Positions 11,420 to 23,030 of a stretch of DNA of 64,000 nucleotides are shown here, piece after piece. The DNA is from Hormiphora californensis (lineage: Eukaryota; Ctenophora; Tentaculata; Cydippida; Pleurobrachiidae), in assembly GCA_020137815.1 (NCBI GenBank), contig CM035352.1:89575-153574 (forward strand), given 5' to 3'. A model generated the notes under the pieces. It was not told where the DNA came from. It searched no databases and worked only from the letters and a program-made list of their open reading frames with translations. The position numbers were made by a program, and so were the translations under genes. Every line of letters starts with the position of its first letter. Within the stretch, counting starts at the first letter, position 1.

Positions 11420-13239
11420 ACTTAACTTAACTTAACTTAAGGCGAGTGGTATTCTCGAACGCTGTAGGTCAGTTTTCGCCAAGGATCTCGGCCAGCCATC
11501 ATTGAAGATATCTCCTCTACGCTTTTCACTCCAGTATCTCTTCGTATGGTGTCCACGAATGTAAGGTTTGGTCTCCCTCTCTTCGTTTTACCGTGGGAGG
11601 GTTCCCATAACAATACTGAGTGGAGTGTTAGCTCTGGGTGTCTAAACGCGTGGCCAGCATGTCTCAGGCGTCTCTCTGCTATTTTGGTGCTGAGAATCGG
11701 CAGGTCACCATACAGCTCGCAGTTGGTCATCCTCAGGAGATACTGGTTTTTATTCAGTGCCATCCTGAGCATTCGGGTGTAGGTGCCGTTTAGACTGGGC
11801 TCTTGGTCTTTAGTAAGCGTCCACGTCTCACAGCCGTACAGCAGAACAGATTCTACACATGCCACAAATAATCGGACCTTTAGCTCGTCTTTAAGACTTG
11901 AGTTCCAGATCTTCTTAAGTTTATGACATGCCACCCATGCTTTAGCCTTCCTGGTGTTAATGTCCCGAGTGGAGTCGGCGATCCAGCTACCAAGATACTT
12001 AAAGTCCTTTACCCTCTTGATGCTCTCTCCCGATAGAGATGTTAATTGCCCTGGGTCATCGATGCCCTCTGTCAGGAACTCTGTCTTGCCAAGGTTACAA
12101 CGGAGGCCAATTTGGCCACACACGGTTTCCACCTCCTTGAGCAGAGATCCAAGTTGTTCAGTAGAGTCAGCAAGGAGCGCTAGATCGTCAGCAAACTCCG
12201 TATCCGATACCCGTTGAGCCTCAATCGGTCGAGATCTGGTACGCCGTGCTGGTTTGATTGTGAAACCAATATCCGGGTGCCTCGAGAGTGCCGTGGTGAT
12301 GCAGTAGTCTAGAGCGATTATAAATAAGTAAGGTGCCAGTGTATCGCCCTGTAACACCCCAGCAACAATTTCAAAGAGAGCAGATTCTCCGTCAGCGGTG
12401 ATGACCTTTGCCCTTGTGTTGGTGTAGAGCCAAGATATAAGGTCCACTATCCGTGCTGGGATCCCATACGCTCTGAGGATCTTCATCAAAGATTTCCTGT
12501 TGATGCTGTCAAAAGCTTTACAAAAATCTATGAACACCATCGCAACAGGAAGGTTCTTTGCCCTCGCACCCTCAAGAATCCGCCTCAAAGTGAGGACATG
12601 GTTAGTAGTGGATCGGCCCTCCCGGAACCCGTTCTGGTTATCGCTGAGCAGAGTTTCCACATGGGGCCTAATTCTGTGAAGGATCATCCGATTTAGCGTC
12701 TTAGCTACAATCGAAGTCAGAGCTATCCCACGGTAGTTGCCGGGTTTTGAAAGGTCGCCCTTTTTTGGGACTGGGATCAAGTTGCTTATACGCCACTGAT
12801 CCGGGACTCCTTTCCCATTTAGTGCTCCGTTACAGAACTCTAGTACAATGTCATCTACATCGCATCTCTTTAGTACTTCTGGAGGGATTGAGTCATCTCC
12901 AAACGCCTTGGCTTCCTTCAGTCTAGACTTCGCTGATTTCAGCTCGTCTCGGGTGAAGGGGCCAACTTCGATTGGGCCAGGAGGGTGGATCTCCGGAATT
13001 TCCAGATCTCCATCTGTAGATTCAACCGGTGTCCCAAGTAGGGTCTTGAAATGGTTGTACCATATCTCAACTCTATCGTCGGCTGAGTCACCCTCAATCT
13101 GACTTTGCTCTCGCTGGTGTCGTCCCGAAATTTCGTTGATCAACCTCCAGCTTTCCCTGGTCTTGGCGTGCTTAGTAGCAACCTCAACCTTACTGATCTT
13201 GTTCTCCAGTAGTTCAGAGTGCACATTTTGGTACGCATT
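11420..13239 (-). mobile_element. 5'-truncated RTE-type non-LTR retrotransposon insertion
   Basis: On the minus strand the element carries an RT ORF and ends in a short (TTAAG)n tail at 11420-11440, as RTE-type elements often do. It is flanked by a 13-bp target duplication CTGTAATATAATA (11407-11419 and 13240-13252). Only about 15 bp separate the ORF start from the 5' duplication, so the upstream endonuclease domain was lost at insertion. It splits the TATTACAGTACTG arm of the composite foldback. Confidence 0.85.
11437..13224 (-). CDS. Reverse transcriptase (RTE/RTEX-like), endonuclease missing
   Basis: An uninterrupted 595-codon ORF. RT blocks appear in order: LIPVPKKGDLSKPGNYRGIA (near residue 155), NGFREGRST, VFIDFCKAFDSINR, GVLQGDTLAPYLF, and the catalytic FADD at about 340. 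The C-terminus carries LLYGCETWTLTKD, RLRHAGHAFRH and GRPNLTF, the usual tail of RTE-clade proteins. The apurinic-type endonuclease expected upstream is absent because the copy is 5'-truncated. The full-length protein would copy its RNA into a nicked target; this copy cannot do so alone. An open frame suggests recent insertion. Assignment to RTE/RTEX rests on motif style, not on a tree. Confidence 0.9.
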   Translation of the reverse strand: MHSELLENKISKVEVATKHAKTRESWRLINEISGRHQREQSQIEGDSADDRVEIWYNHFKTLLGTPVESTDGDLEIPEIHPPGPIEVGPFTRDELKSAKSRLKEAKAFGDDSIPPEVLKRCDVDDIVLEFCNGALNGKGVPDQWRISNLIPVPKKGDLSKPGNYRGIALTSIVAKTLNRMILHRIRPHVETLLSDNQNGFREGRSTTNHVLTLRRILEGARAKNLPVAMVFIDFCKAFDSINRKSLMKILRAYGIPARIVDLISWLYTNTRAKVITADGESALFEIVAGVLQGDTLAPYLFIIALDYCITTALSRHPDIGFTIKPARRTRSRPIEAQRVSDTEFADDLALLADSTEQLGSLLKEVETVCGQIGLRCNLGKTEFLTEGIDDPGQLTSLSGESIKRVKDFKYLGSWIADSTRDINTRKAKAWVACHKLKKIWNSSLKDELKVRLFVACVESVLLYGCETWTLTKDQEPSLNGTYTRMLRMALNKNQYLLRMTNCELYGDLPILSTKIAERRLRHAGHAFRHPELTLHSVLLWEPSHGKTKRGRPNLTFVDTIRRDTGVKSVEEISSMMAGRDPWRKLTYSVREYHSP

Positions 13240-13395
13240 CTGTAATATAATAGCTGATCATTATTACAGGGCATCTCTATTACAGTACTGTAATAGCGAG
13301 TTATTACAGGGGCAGCTATTACAGGGCCTCGCTATTACAGTACTGTAATAGTGAGTTATTACAGTACTGTAATAGCGTGTCGAGATTCTTCCAAC

Positions 13396-13855
13396 CTGCC
13401 CAAGAAGGATTGAGGGAATGGAAAACCTCGACTACTGGGAGCGAATGAAAAAACTTCACCTCATGTCGTTACAAAGACGTAGAGAACGATACACTATTAT
13501 TCAGCTATGGAAAATCAACAATGGCGTCGCCCCAAATAGCACCGGAACCCGGTTTTATCACCACGAACGGCTTGGAATAAAAGCCGAAGTTCCAAACCTG
13601 TACAGCGGAGCACAGAAGTCAATATCAACAAAATACTTCAACTCCTTCGGTGTAAGGTCTGCTCGGTTATGGAATGCATTACCGAAAAATGTCAACACGG
13701 CAGAGACTTTGGACACGTTTAAGGTCGTGCTGGGACGGTGGCTCGATCAGTACCCGGACAATCCACCCGTGAAGGGTTATGTGACTCAGAATGGAAATTC
13801 AATCTTAGATTGGGTACTAGCGGTTCGGGCGAAGGGGGGAGGTCGAAGAGACTGA
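13396..13855 (+). pseudogene. Jockey/CR1-type RT C-terminal fragment
   Basis: A 145-codon ORF with YWERMKKLHLMSLQRRRERY, IQLWKINNGVAPN, RSARLWNALPKNV and TFKVVLGRWLDQ. This is the characteristic C-terminal tail of jockey/CR1-like non-LTR RT proteins, downstream of the palm. The frame continues upstream into the right edge of the composite foldback, which appears to have cut the gene. A related fragment is at 58942-59256, with a damaged one near 18260-18580. Confidence 0.75.
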
Positions 13856-14717
13856 CACCTTTTAAAGTACACCCCAAACTACTATGTCCCTCACTCGGGT
13901 TTTGTGAAATTTCCACGGTCATAACTCCACTCCCTGATGAGATAGAGACTTGAAATTTGTTTTGTACGAAGAACTCAATATCAGGGGCTGATAGTGAGAC
14001 CGCAGAATCTGCTGTGTGCTGCGCACAAAAGACTAGCAAATTTGAGTGGGTTTTACGGAAAAGCTTGCCGAGAGAGCAAATAACGGAATTTTTCCAAATT
14101 TTTTTCACTGTGGGATTCACAAGACCGTCACCTACAGCCCAGTGTAATCCCCGTGAAAAACGGTTAATTACAAGGTTCGCAGTGATCAAAACCGTAAACA
14201 ACTTCATTTTTCAGTTTTCTTCATTTTTGAGAGGGTAGAGCTCTTTACCAGACTGTCACTCAAAATTGAGATAGAAAATCGAAAAAAATCGTCAAGTGTG
14301 TATCTCAAAATTGTCCATTCTTTCGATTCCCGGGTTTTTTGAAACTCCTAGGGCAACCGTCTAGGGTGCAACCTCAAAAAACTTTGAAAACACCGTTTTT
14401 TTGAGCGCCGGATGAATTCTGCGGTCTCACTCAAAGTCACGTGACTTAGGACTAATTAGGCAAGTGAGAGCTGGGTTGTGAGACCGCAGAATGTGTTGTA
14501 ATTCGTATATTCATATGAATCTCTCTCCCTCCCTCTCTTTAACACCACATTCTCTCCTTTTTGAGTGTAGAAACACACCAAGGGGGGGGGGGGGGGGGGG
14601 GGGAGTCTTTGGCCTTTCCTCGATCGAGTTGATCAGAAACTGGGAGAGTGCACAGCAGTGGGCAGTGGCTGTAAAAATGAAAATATAGTCAAAGCTTTCA
14701 TCATCATCTGCCTATCT

Positions 14718-14850
<133 letters not shown>

Positions 14851-14857
14851 AGTCTCT

Positions 14858-15484
14858 GGGGGGGGTCCAGCCCTAAAAAAAGCTAAGCTAACGGCCAAAA
14901 TCAGGGTACCTTTAGCTTTTTTTAGCTTTTTTTAGCTTTTTTTTAGCTTTTTTTTAGCCTTTTTTTAGCTTTTTTTTAGCTTTTTTTAGCTTTATTTAGC
15001 TTTTTTTAGCTTTTTTAAGGCTAAAAAAAAGCTAAAAAAAGCTAAAAAAAGCTAAAATTGAGTTTTTAGTGGATTCATATAGGTTCGAATCCCGCTGACG
15101 CCAAATTTTTTAAACTTTTATTATAACGTTTTATAACGTTTTTTGAACTTTTTTAAAACTATTTTTATCAAATTTGAATAATATTTTTATCGAAAAAATG
15201 TCTCCAGAAAATGGCAGTAGGGGTGGATACAGAAATTGCTATGTATGGACATAAACGGTAGATTATGGTAAAAAATGTGCAGGAAATGAACAAATGCAGT
15301 CAATAGACGTCCGGAAGGATGAAAATTTAATGGAAAAGTGTCAAGATGAATGCTTGAAAAAACATAAAAAGTAGGGCTAAAAAAAGCTAAAAAAAGCTAA
15401 AAAAAGCTAAAAAAAGCTAAAATAAAAAACGCTATCGACCAAAATCAGGGTACCTTTAGCTTTTTTTAGGGCTGGACCCCCCCC
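14858..15484. mobile_element. AGCTTTTTTT-rich foldback element with 7-bp target duplication
   Basis: The ends are GGGGGGGTCCAGCCC and its reverse complement, flanked by AGTCTCT at 14851-14857 and 15485-15491. Subterminal tandem AGCTTTTTTT units face AAAAAAGCT units on the other side. The middle (about 15080-15105) holds GGTTCGAATCCC, a tRNA B-box-like string. No ORF. A fragment of the family is near 5860-5935. Confidence 0.7.
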
Positions 15485-15559
15485 AGTCTCTCGATAAATC
15501 ATAAGGCTGTAAAAAGCCTGGATATCTCTGAAATCCTACTTTGTTTTTCTTGAAGTTTT

Positions 15560-15809
15560 ATTGAAAGAGATCGAGAGAGAGATCGAGAGAGAGAGAGATC
15601 GAGAGAGAGAGAGAGAGAGAGATCGAGAGAGAGAGAGATCGAGAGAGAGAGAGAGAGATCGAGAGAGAGAGAGATCGAGAGAGAGAGAGATCGAGAGAGA
15701 GAGAGATCGAGAGAGAGATCGAGAGAGAGAGAGAGATTCTATAGATATATAGAGACTAGAGAGCTAATAGATATATATCGATAGAGATAGAGATAGAGAG
15801 ATAGAGATA

Positions 15810-15857
<48 letters not shown>
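15560..15857. repeat. (GAGAGATC)n / (GATA)n / (GA)n compound repeat
   Basis: Units of GAGAGATC with variable GA spacing, then short GATA runs, then pure GA. Low-complexity DNA with no gene. Confidence 0.95.
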
Positions 15858-15858
<1 letters not shown>

Positions 15859-16184
15859 CGGGGGGTCTCTCTCATCTAGTTGAGATCAGCCAAAGGATAG
15901 AGAAAGAGAAGGAGCTTGAGTTGGCTGTGTAGCGGCCAAGCCCTGTACAAAACAGAGGTCAGAGGGGTGCGAGATGCCCAAGAGGTTGATAATAACTATT
16001 GCCCAGTACCCGAGACCCGTCCACGCTATGTTGACATTCTCAGCACCGTGTATATGTGGTTCATCTCTTATTTCTATCATCACCTCGAAGAGAAGATGGT
16101 ATAACACGGGTGGCCATAAATGAGGACAATTTCTGAGGATCAACCCAGACCTATTAATACTAGTACCTACCTACGGGGGGGGGG

Positions 16185-17290
16185 GTCTGTATCAGACATC
16201 TATGGTGGTTAGGGTGGGTGGGTCCCGCAGGGACCCAGACGGCAGACAGTTAGGGGTTTCCCGGACAGTTAGGATTTTCCTCTAAGTACTGTCAAAATTT
16301 TGGAAATTTGGGTCAAAATTTGTGAATTTTAGGTCCTGAAGGCACCACAGTGAAATATTTTTGCACGCTACGATTTTGGTCAGGCATCACACTGAAAATG
16401 TGGGGTTATGTGCGAACTATTTTTGGGGGTGGGTCCAAAAATTTGGGTAAGGAGACAGTTAGAGGAGGACCCCTAACTGTCAAAAATTTGAAATTTTCTG
16501 GAAAAATAGGTGTGGGTCCCAACTTTTGGGTTTGGGCAGTAGAGTCCCCCCTCAAAAAGGGGGGTTTTTTTCCCCTGGGCAAGGGGGGGGGTTCCCCAAA
16601 TTTTTGGGGGGTTTTCCCCCCCCCCCCATTTAGAAGGGACCCCTCCTTCTTCAATTTTTTTTTTTTCCGGGGGTTTGGGTTTTTGGGGGGGATTTGGAAA
16701 TAGGTTGGTTTTACCCCCCCCCCCCCCCTACCGTTTTTGGCCCTTGACCCCTTTTTTCATTCCAACCCTTTCTTTTTGGGTTTGGGGTTTGGAGCTTTAC
16801 GGTTGCACCGGGTTTAAAAAGGAGCCCAGGCCCAGTACTTTTTTGGGCACTTTCATCCGGGGTGAAATCGTCTAAAGCCCTGGTTTTCAATAAGCCCCTG
16901 TTCCCCCCTTTTTCCCCCCTCCTCCTATTTTCCATCTCTCTTTTCCCCCCCTTTCCCTTCTTTCCCCTCTCTCCCCCTTCTTCCTCTCTCTTCCCTCTCT
17001 CTCTCTCTCTCTCTATCTCTTCTCTCTCCCCCTCTCTCTCTCTTTTCTCCTTTTTCCCCTTTCCTCTCTTCTTTAAGCGAACAAAATAATTTCCCCTTTT
17101 TTAAAAAATCAAGATTGGATAGAATCCAGGCTTTTTACGCCAAATGTTTATCTAGAACTAAAAAGAAGAGAGAAAAAAAAAGGGGGGAGAGAGAAGAAGC
17201 AGAAAGGGGGTTTTTAGGAAAAAGGAAGAGAAAAATAAAAAAAGGGGGGGGGGATACGAGTGATGAAAGCTTGGGGACTATATTTTCATT
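16185..17290. other. Low-quality, homopolymer-inflated stretch
   Basis: Dense runs of G, C and T of 6-16 bases and broken CT tracts (16910-17060), with no trustworthy reading frame. The pattern fits unpolished long-read sequence near a contig end. I see no gene, and translated frames here are meaningless. Confidence 0.6.
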
Positions 17291-18049
17291 TTACACCCAT
17301 GCCCCCCGGGCCTCTCCCTTTTCTATAAACCTCATAAAGGAAAAGGGCCCAAAAGACCCCCCCCCCCCCCCCCTGGTTTTTTTTACCTAAAAGGGGAGAA
17401 GGGGTTTTGTTGAAAGAGGGAGGGAGAGAGATTCATATAAAATACGAATTACAAAAAATTTTTTGCGGTTCAAACCCAGCTCTCACTTCAAATTAGTCCA
17501 AGTCCGTGACTTTGGTGAGACCGCAAAATTTATCCGGCCTAAAAAAACGGTGTTTTCAAAGTTTTTTGAGGTTCCCCAGAGGGGTTGCCCGGGTTTCAAA
17601 AAAAACCCGGGGGAACAAAAAGAATGGCTTTTTTGGGAATACACATTTGACGTTTTTTTTCGTTTTTCTATCTTTTTTGGGCCGTCTGGAAAGAGCTCAA
17701 ACCCTCTCAAAAAAAAAACTAAAAAAGAAGTTGTTTATGGTTTTGACACTGCGACCTTGAAATTAAACCTTTTTTTTCAGGGGGAATTTAAATGGGCTGT
17801 GTGCGGTTTTGGGAATCCCACAGTAAAAAAAATTTTGGGAAAAATTTCCGTTTTGGCTCCCCGGGCCCAGCTTTCCGTAAACCCATTTAAATTTTTGCTA
17901 TCTTTGTGCGCGCACAGAAATTTGCGGTTCATATCCCCCCTGAATATGATCTTACAAACAAATTTTTAAAGTCCCTTTAAGAAAAACCCCCTTTAATTTT
18001 AAAAAGTGTACTGAAAACCCCCGGTAGCCCCAAAAAAATTTTAAGGATA

Positions 18050-21000
18050 GTGCTCTTTTTTACAGTAAGTTTATTTTTGGCATCGCGCGCTCCAACAAAT
18101 TAATTTCAAAGTGGTTTTCCCTGTCCGGGTGCTGTACCACTGCGTGGCCAACCGGAAAGGTGGTCCCGTCCATCCCGTGAAAAAAAAATACCGCCAGCTG
18201 AAATTTTCTGGACTGAGAAGCTTCTTGTAGACCTCTTCGATGGTGAAAATTTCAGTGCTAGCTCATTTGTTCGAAAGCTAATACACTACTCCAACAAGAA
18301 AAATTCAGAGACCGAGAACGTTACTCCCCCTACTCCATCCAATCATGCTCTGGAAAATGGCACACGGTTGAAGCGCCAAACAACATCGGTATCCGCTTTT
18401 ACCAAAATGATCGTCAGGGACTCGAGCGGAGTGGCCAACATGCCCCACTACCAACATCGTCGGTGGCCACGAAATTCCCCAACTCTTCGCTTCTAGAGCG
18501 ACCGACTCATGGAAGACCCTTGCCCAAGTAAGTGAACTCAGCCAAAACTGTGTGCAAAGTACTTCTTGGAGAGGGTCTTGAAGGGTAGGTTGTTTTGACC
18601 ACCTTTCCTCCACTCGGTTCCATACTCCTCTTTTGTCAGGTTTTGAGTACGAGTGGTGATAACACGAGCGAATGTTCATTTCTGCGGTCCATTCTTCGTG
18701 TCGCTCTAGTTGGGGGTGGTTGGGGGGATCGGTGGTGTCCCCATTTGCCGAGGTACTCGGACCTGCAGTGTTATCATTCACCGTGTGATATCCACTTCCG
18801 GGAGTATATTTAGGCCAGATGCTGCTAGCCTGCTAGCATTCGCTGATCAGCCATCTCCTGCGGTGTTGTTACCATGTGTCCAGATTTTCTCTATTGATCT
18901 GAACTGGCTTGAGAGTTTGGCACCTGTTATGGGGGTTGCACCCTTGTCTTCCCATAGGCGTTCGAGCCTCTTCAGGATCCGGATGTGCCTGGGTTCTGCT
19001 GAGTAGTAGCAGTACCCCAATCTAGGTTCTCTTGCTTAACGCCGACCTTCCTGGTTTACGGGTGTTATACTCATGTCGAATAAGATAAGTAGTTTTGGGG
19101 GTGAAGTTTCAAACCAATCACTGTGCATTGGTGTTACATAGTCATCGGTTTTTTAGAAGGAAGAGCCGGGTTTGGGGGTCTTAACACACTGCCACCGGTG
19201 CACAGCGGTAAACGGAATCCCACCGCCACATTTGGTCCGTTAGTGGATGGTTTACCCGCCATCCTTGCAGCGCTTTTTTAGCACGAACCGACACTTTCAA
19301 GCGTACGGGTGGTATATGTCTATATGGTGGATCTGGAACGGGGATATATATGTAACATTGTGACTAGCCGGAACGGGGTAAACTATCCCCAGGAACGGAT
19401 AAAACGATCCCTCCGGAACGGGGCACCACCTCTGTGTGAGCGGGGTAAACATCCTCTCAGGCGGGGGTAAGGGGTAATACTTCCTCCCGGAACGGGGCAA
19501 CTATCCTCTGTGGAGCGGGTAAACTATCCTCTCAGGCGCGGGGTGGGGCAACATCCTCTCAGAACGGGGCAACTATCCTCTGTGGATCGGGGTAAACATC
19601 CTCAGGCGCGGGTAAGGGGTATACTATTCTCTCTGGATCGGGGCAACTATCCTCTCGAGAACGGGGCAACTATCCATACTGTGGAGTGGGGTTAAATATC
19701 CGCTCAGGCCGGCAGGTAAGGGGGTATACTATCCTCTCCGGAACGGGGCAACTATCCTCTGTGAGCGGGGTAAACTATCCTCTCAGGTGTGGGGTAGGGG
19801 TATCCTATATCCTCTCCGGAACGGGCAACTATCCTCTGCGGAGCGGGGTAAACTATCCTCTCGGTGTGGGGTAAGGGTATACTATCCTCTCCGAACGGGG
19901 CACTATCCTCTGTGGAGCGGGGTAACTATCCTCTCAGGCGCGGTGGTAGGGGTATACCTATTCTCTCCGGAACGGGGCAACTATCCTCTGTGGAGCGGGG
20001 TAAACTATCCTCTCAGGGCGGGGGTAGGGGAATACTATTCTCTCTGGATCGGGGTAGACTATTCTCTCTGGGACGGACGATGGTAAAATTTCATCCTTGT
20101 GAATCAGCGGGGTAAACTATCCTCCCCGGAACGGGGAAAATGATCCTCTCCGAAGTAATAACCCTAGTCTGGAGCGGTACCTCTTTAATGAGAGGTTTAG
20201 GGGGTTAGCAGATTAGTATCAGGATTTGTTAGTGGGTATTAGATAAAGGGGCATTGAGGTCCACAGGTGGCGGAAGTGCCGTTCCACGGTAACCCTAAGC
20301 CGGGGTAGGAACGTAATAGTTTGGCGATGATACACTGTGGGCCGCCTAGCCAAGAGATCTTTTTGTGTTTTGGTATTTTATGATTTTTTTCCCGTATTTT
20401 TGATACACAGCCACGCTTAGCCACGGCCACACGGACCTAAAATCGATCAAGGGAAAAGGGGATGGGAAAGTACTCCGTGTGACCCTGTTGCCCGGGGAAC
20501 CCGATAGGAGGTGGTGGCAGGTGGACAACTCCCCCTCTCTCTCTCCTCTCTCTCCTCCTCTCTCTCCCTCTCTCTCATCTCTCTCGCTCTCGGTCCCCTA
20601 CACGCCCACTCCCACATGGGGCCGTGAGGCCAATGCGAGAGCAGGGTTAAAATCCCCGACCCGGATCCTGTTTGGATCTGAGGGCCCGGAGGGTCCTGCG
20701 GAGTAAAGGTTAGGGTAGGTAGAACAATGTACATACGGGTAAATTTAACATGTAACATTGGGTAAGGAAAAGGGGATGACTATTAAAAAAGGGGGATTAA
20801 AGCTCACGGAACGGAGCACAAGACCCCTAAACTATCTGCAAGAAGCCCAATCCTGCTACAATAATTCTAAGAAGAGACAACTTATCAGGAACTGAAGAGC
20901 AAACCGCCCTGAATACAAGGCAGCCTAAAACAAGCAGGAACGGGGTTCGAGCGAAAAAAAATTATACAATGGATGATGATTACATGTCGAGCCAGAGAGG

Positions 21001-21269
21001 ACAGCCAGCCCGGTCCAGAGAAGCCAGCTGACCCCGCCCCAGAGAAACAGCTGACCCCGCCCAAAAGCCGCTGGCCCCGTTCAGAAAAACCAGCTGACCC
21101 CGCTTCCAGAGAAGCCAGCTGACCCCGTTCGAGAAGACGCCACCCCTTTCCAGAGAAGACAGTCTGAACCTCAACCCCGTTCCATTAAGGACAGCTACTC
21201 CCGCTCCAGTAAATACAGCTGACCCCGCTTCCAGTAAGACACTTACCCCGCTCCAGAGAGGACCGCCCC
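18050..21269. repeat. Indel-rich copy of 58725-62100
   Basis: The order matches 58725-62100 piece by piece: GGATAGTGCTCTTTTTTACAG start, jockey/CR1-like RT tail (18260-18580), minus-strand N-terminal retroelement piece (18305-19060), GAACGGGGCAACTATCCTCT minisatellite (19330-20130), GA-family unit (20510-20960) and 24-bp satellite (20985-21269). Differences are mostly single-base indels that break every frame. It ends at the assembly gap. Confidence 0.75.
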
Positions 21270-21369
21270 NNNNNNNNNNNNNNNNNNNNNNNNNNNNNNN
21301 NNNNNNNNNNNNNNNNNNNNNNNNNNNNNNNNNNNNNNNNNNNNNNNNNNNNNNNNNNNNNNNNNNNNN
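21270..21369. other. Assembly gap (100 N)
   Basis: Exactly 100 N, a conventional placeholder for a gap of unknown size. Linkage across this point is a scaffolding claim, not sequence. Confidence 1.
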
Positions 21370-22182
21370 TCAGTAATGCATAGATGGGCCGCGTGATGGT
21401 GCTATAATAATAAAAAAAAGCACAAGGGGGGGGGGGGGGGGGGTACCAGTATCATGTTAACGGGCGAAGGCCATAAAATCATGGATTATTGAAACCTACC
21501 ATAGCTTGCATACTGTCTTTGCAAGGATTCATTGGGGCCTGCTTCGCGCCGAAGTTCTATTCATCTTTAGACTGCTGTGCTCCTCCATGTATCGCCGTCC
21601 TTTTCTTCGGGCTAATGGTGTAGTGACACTATCGCCAACTTATACATCATTGTTCCAGCCTTTCGCCTTCGAGACTCACGCATCTCTGTTGTCGTGGAAG
21701 TGGCTTCCTATGCCCTGCTTCAACTTCCAAGCTTATCCCTGGTCCATTCTCTCCCGGTGTTCTTATCCCGTGTACGATCGTAACGAGGAGCACATAATTG
21801 CATCATTATCAAATTGACCCTGATTTTATCGGTACCGTCTCCAACAGCTTTCTAGCATCATGTTTCTGGGTCGCATAGGAGTGCTCTATGAGGTCTGTGG
21901 CCCTTCTTTCTATTCGTAATAGAACATCCTTGCCTGCCCATCATTATACCTTCTTTATCCTGTCTATGACCATATCGTTCCGAATATTGGCGTATCTTCG
22001 ATTCATGAAAAATTGAAGTCCTGACCAGGTCTCTCGATGATAGTGTCCTCTCATCGCGAGCACTAGTACATTGCAGACTGTCAAGATGGTGTGTGTTGGT
22101 GGGAGAATAGAAGTGAGTCGCCATACCGTCCTTAGATCGTAAGGGTTTCTCGGCGTGTCTGAGACGAAGAGGGAGAGAATGA
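21370..22182. other. Spacer after gap, no supported gene
   Basis: A poly-G run at 21427-21443, then moderately complex sequence. Frames on both strands (for example 21506-21817 and 21858-22262) lack recognisable motifs. It may be decayed pol sequence continuing from the Ty3-like fragment at 22183-22731, but I cannot show that. Confidence 0.4.
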
Positions 22183-22731
22183 TCAGGGGGGTGTGTAGAG
22201 TTTTGGTACCAAGAAAATCGGACTATTCCATTCCGAGGGTTCATCCAGCTCTTGTACCACACCAGCCTTCATCATCTCACTGATATTCCTCCTCATTTCA
22301 TCTCTCAACTTGTACGCTGTTGGGATTGGGTTCGACCATCTTGGTTCTGCATCGTGTTTCAATTTCACTTCAGCTTCAAAAAAATTTGAGCACCCGATAT
22401 CATATCCTATTACTGAAATGTATGAAAGTTGACAGTGTAAATTCTTTCACCTCCTTTTGTCTTCCTCCCCCACTTCTTCACTGCATTTTTCCAAATTCAG
22501 CCTCCCGAACAGCTCTTCCTCTGTCCACCTCTCTTGTCGCGTTTCTTCAGAAGAGACCCCGTTGACTGTATCTTCTTCTGGTTCCCATCTCACACCTGTC
22601 ATGGGGCTGTAATCCGGGATAGGTTCTAGCTGCCCTGCTCTCTCTCCTGCTCGCAGATCAATACTTTCATCTCCCAAATTCAGAACTTCAATTAATATGA
22701 CGTGATCAACTGCTATAGCCCAACTGTTCAT
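22183..22731 (-). pseudogene. Ty3/Gypsy-like pol fragment (protease-RT junction)
   Basis: The minus frame 22368-22183 contains EMMKAGVVQELDEPSEWNSP followed by IFLVPK. This is the N-terminal RT signature of LTR retrotransposons (a regulatory-loop sequence, then S/P-W-x-S-P-hydrophobic-V-P-K). Upstream, 22731-22447 in another frame has DLRAGERAGQLEP, typical of the stretch between protease and RT. A shift separates the two, and the RT stops before the catalytic YxDD. A dead partial copy. Confidence 0.6.
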
Positions 22732-23030
22732 TCTGAGAATTCTGATACAAAGATATTATTTGCCGTACTGATATATGAGGTAACTCCAACCCCCACAGTT
22801 TTCTCCTTGTTAACAGGAGTGTGACCAGAGGGAATCACAGTGGGTTGAGTTAATCTAGGCACAAACCCACAGTAACTATTCGAATTGGCGTATCTTTATA
22901 TCAGGAATCTCGGATAGCAACCCTTTTGTTTTATTGCTATCTGAACAGATTAGGCGTATAGACAAGGCTCTTATTATCAGCAGTGCTTACGTTTCAAGGA
23001 TAATAGTAATAATTATACACTGAACTGCTG

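Larger units (their letters stand above)
9861..13405. mobile_element. Composite foldback element with nested SINE and RTE
   Basis: Outer arms begin GGCAGGTCGGAAGAATCTCG (9862) and end with the complement at 13380-13405. They continue with units built on the palindrome TATTACAGTACTGTAATA (9887-9905, 10295-10395, 13285-13375). Next inward come arms at 10395-10565 and 11235-11420 carrying the CGTATCAGTTCACATTG segment. A further arm pair at 10650-10690 and 11080-11140 flanks the core. A SINE and an RTE element inserted later, each with its own target duplication. Confidence 0.7.

Noticed and set aside
15080-15105. tRNA gene
   Set aside because: Only a B-box-like GGTTCGAATCCC is present; there is no A box or cloverleaf upstream.
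16350-17969. Several 70-170 codon ORFs
   Set aside because: They lie in the homopolymer-inflated stretch where reading frame cannot be trusted.
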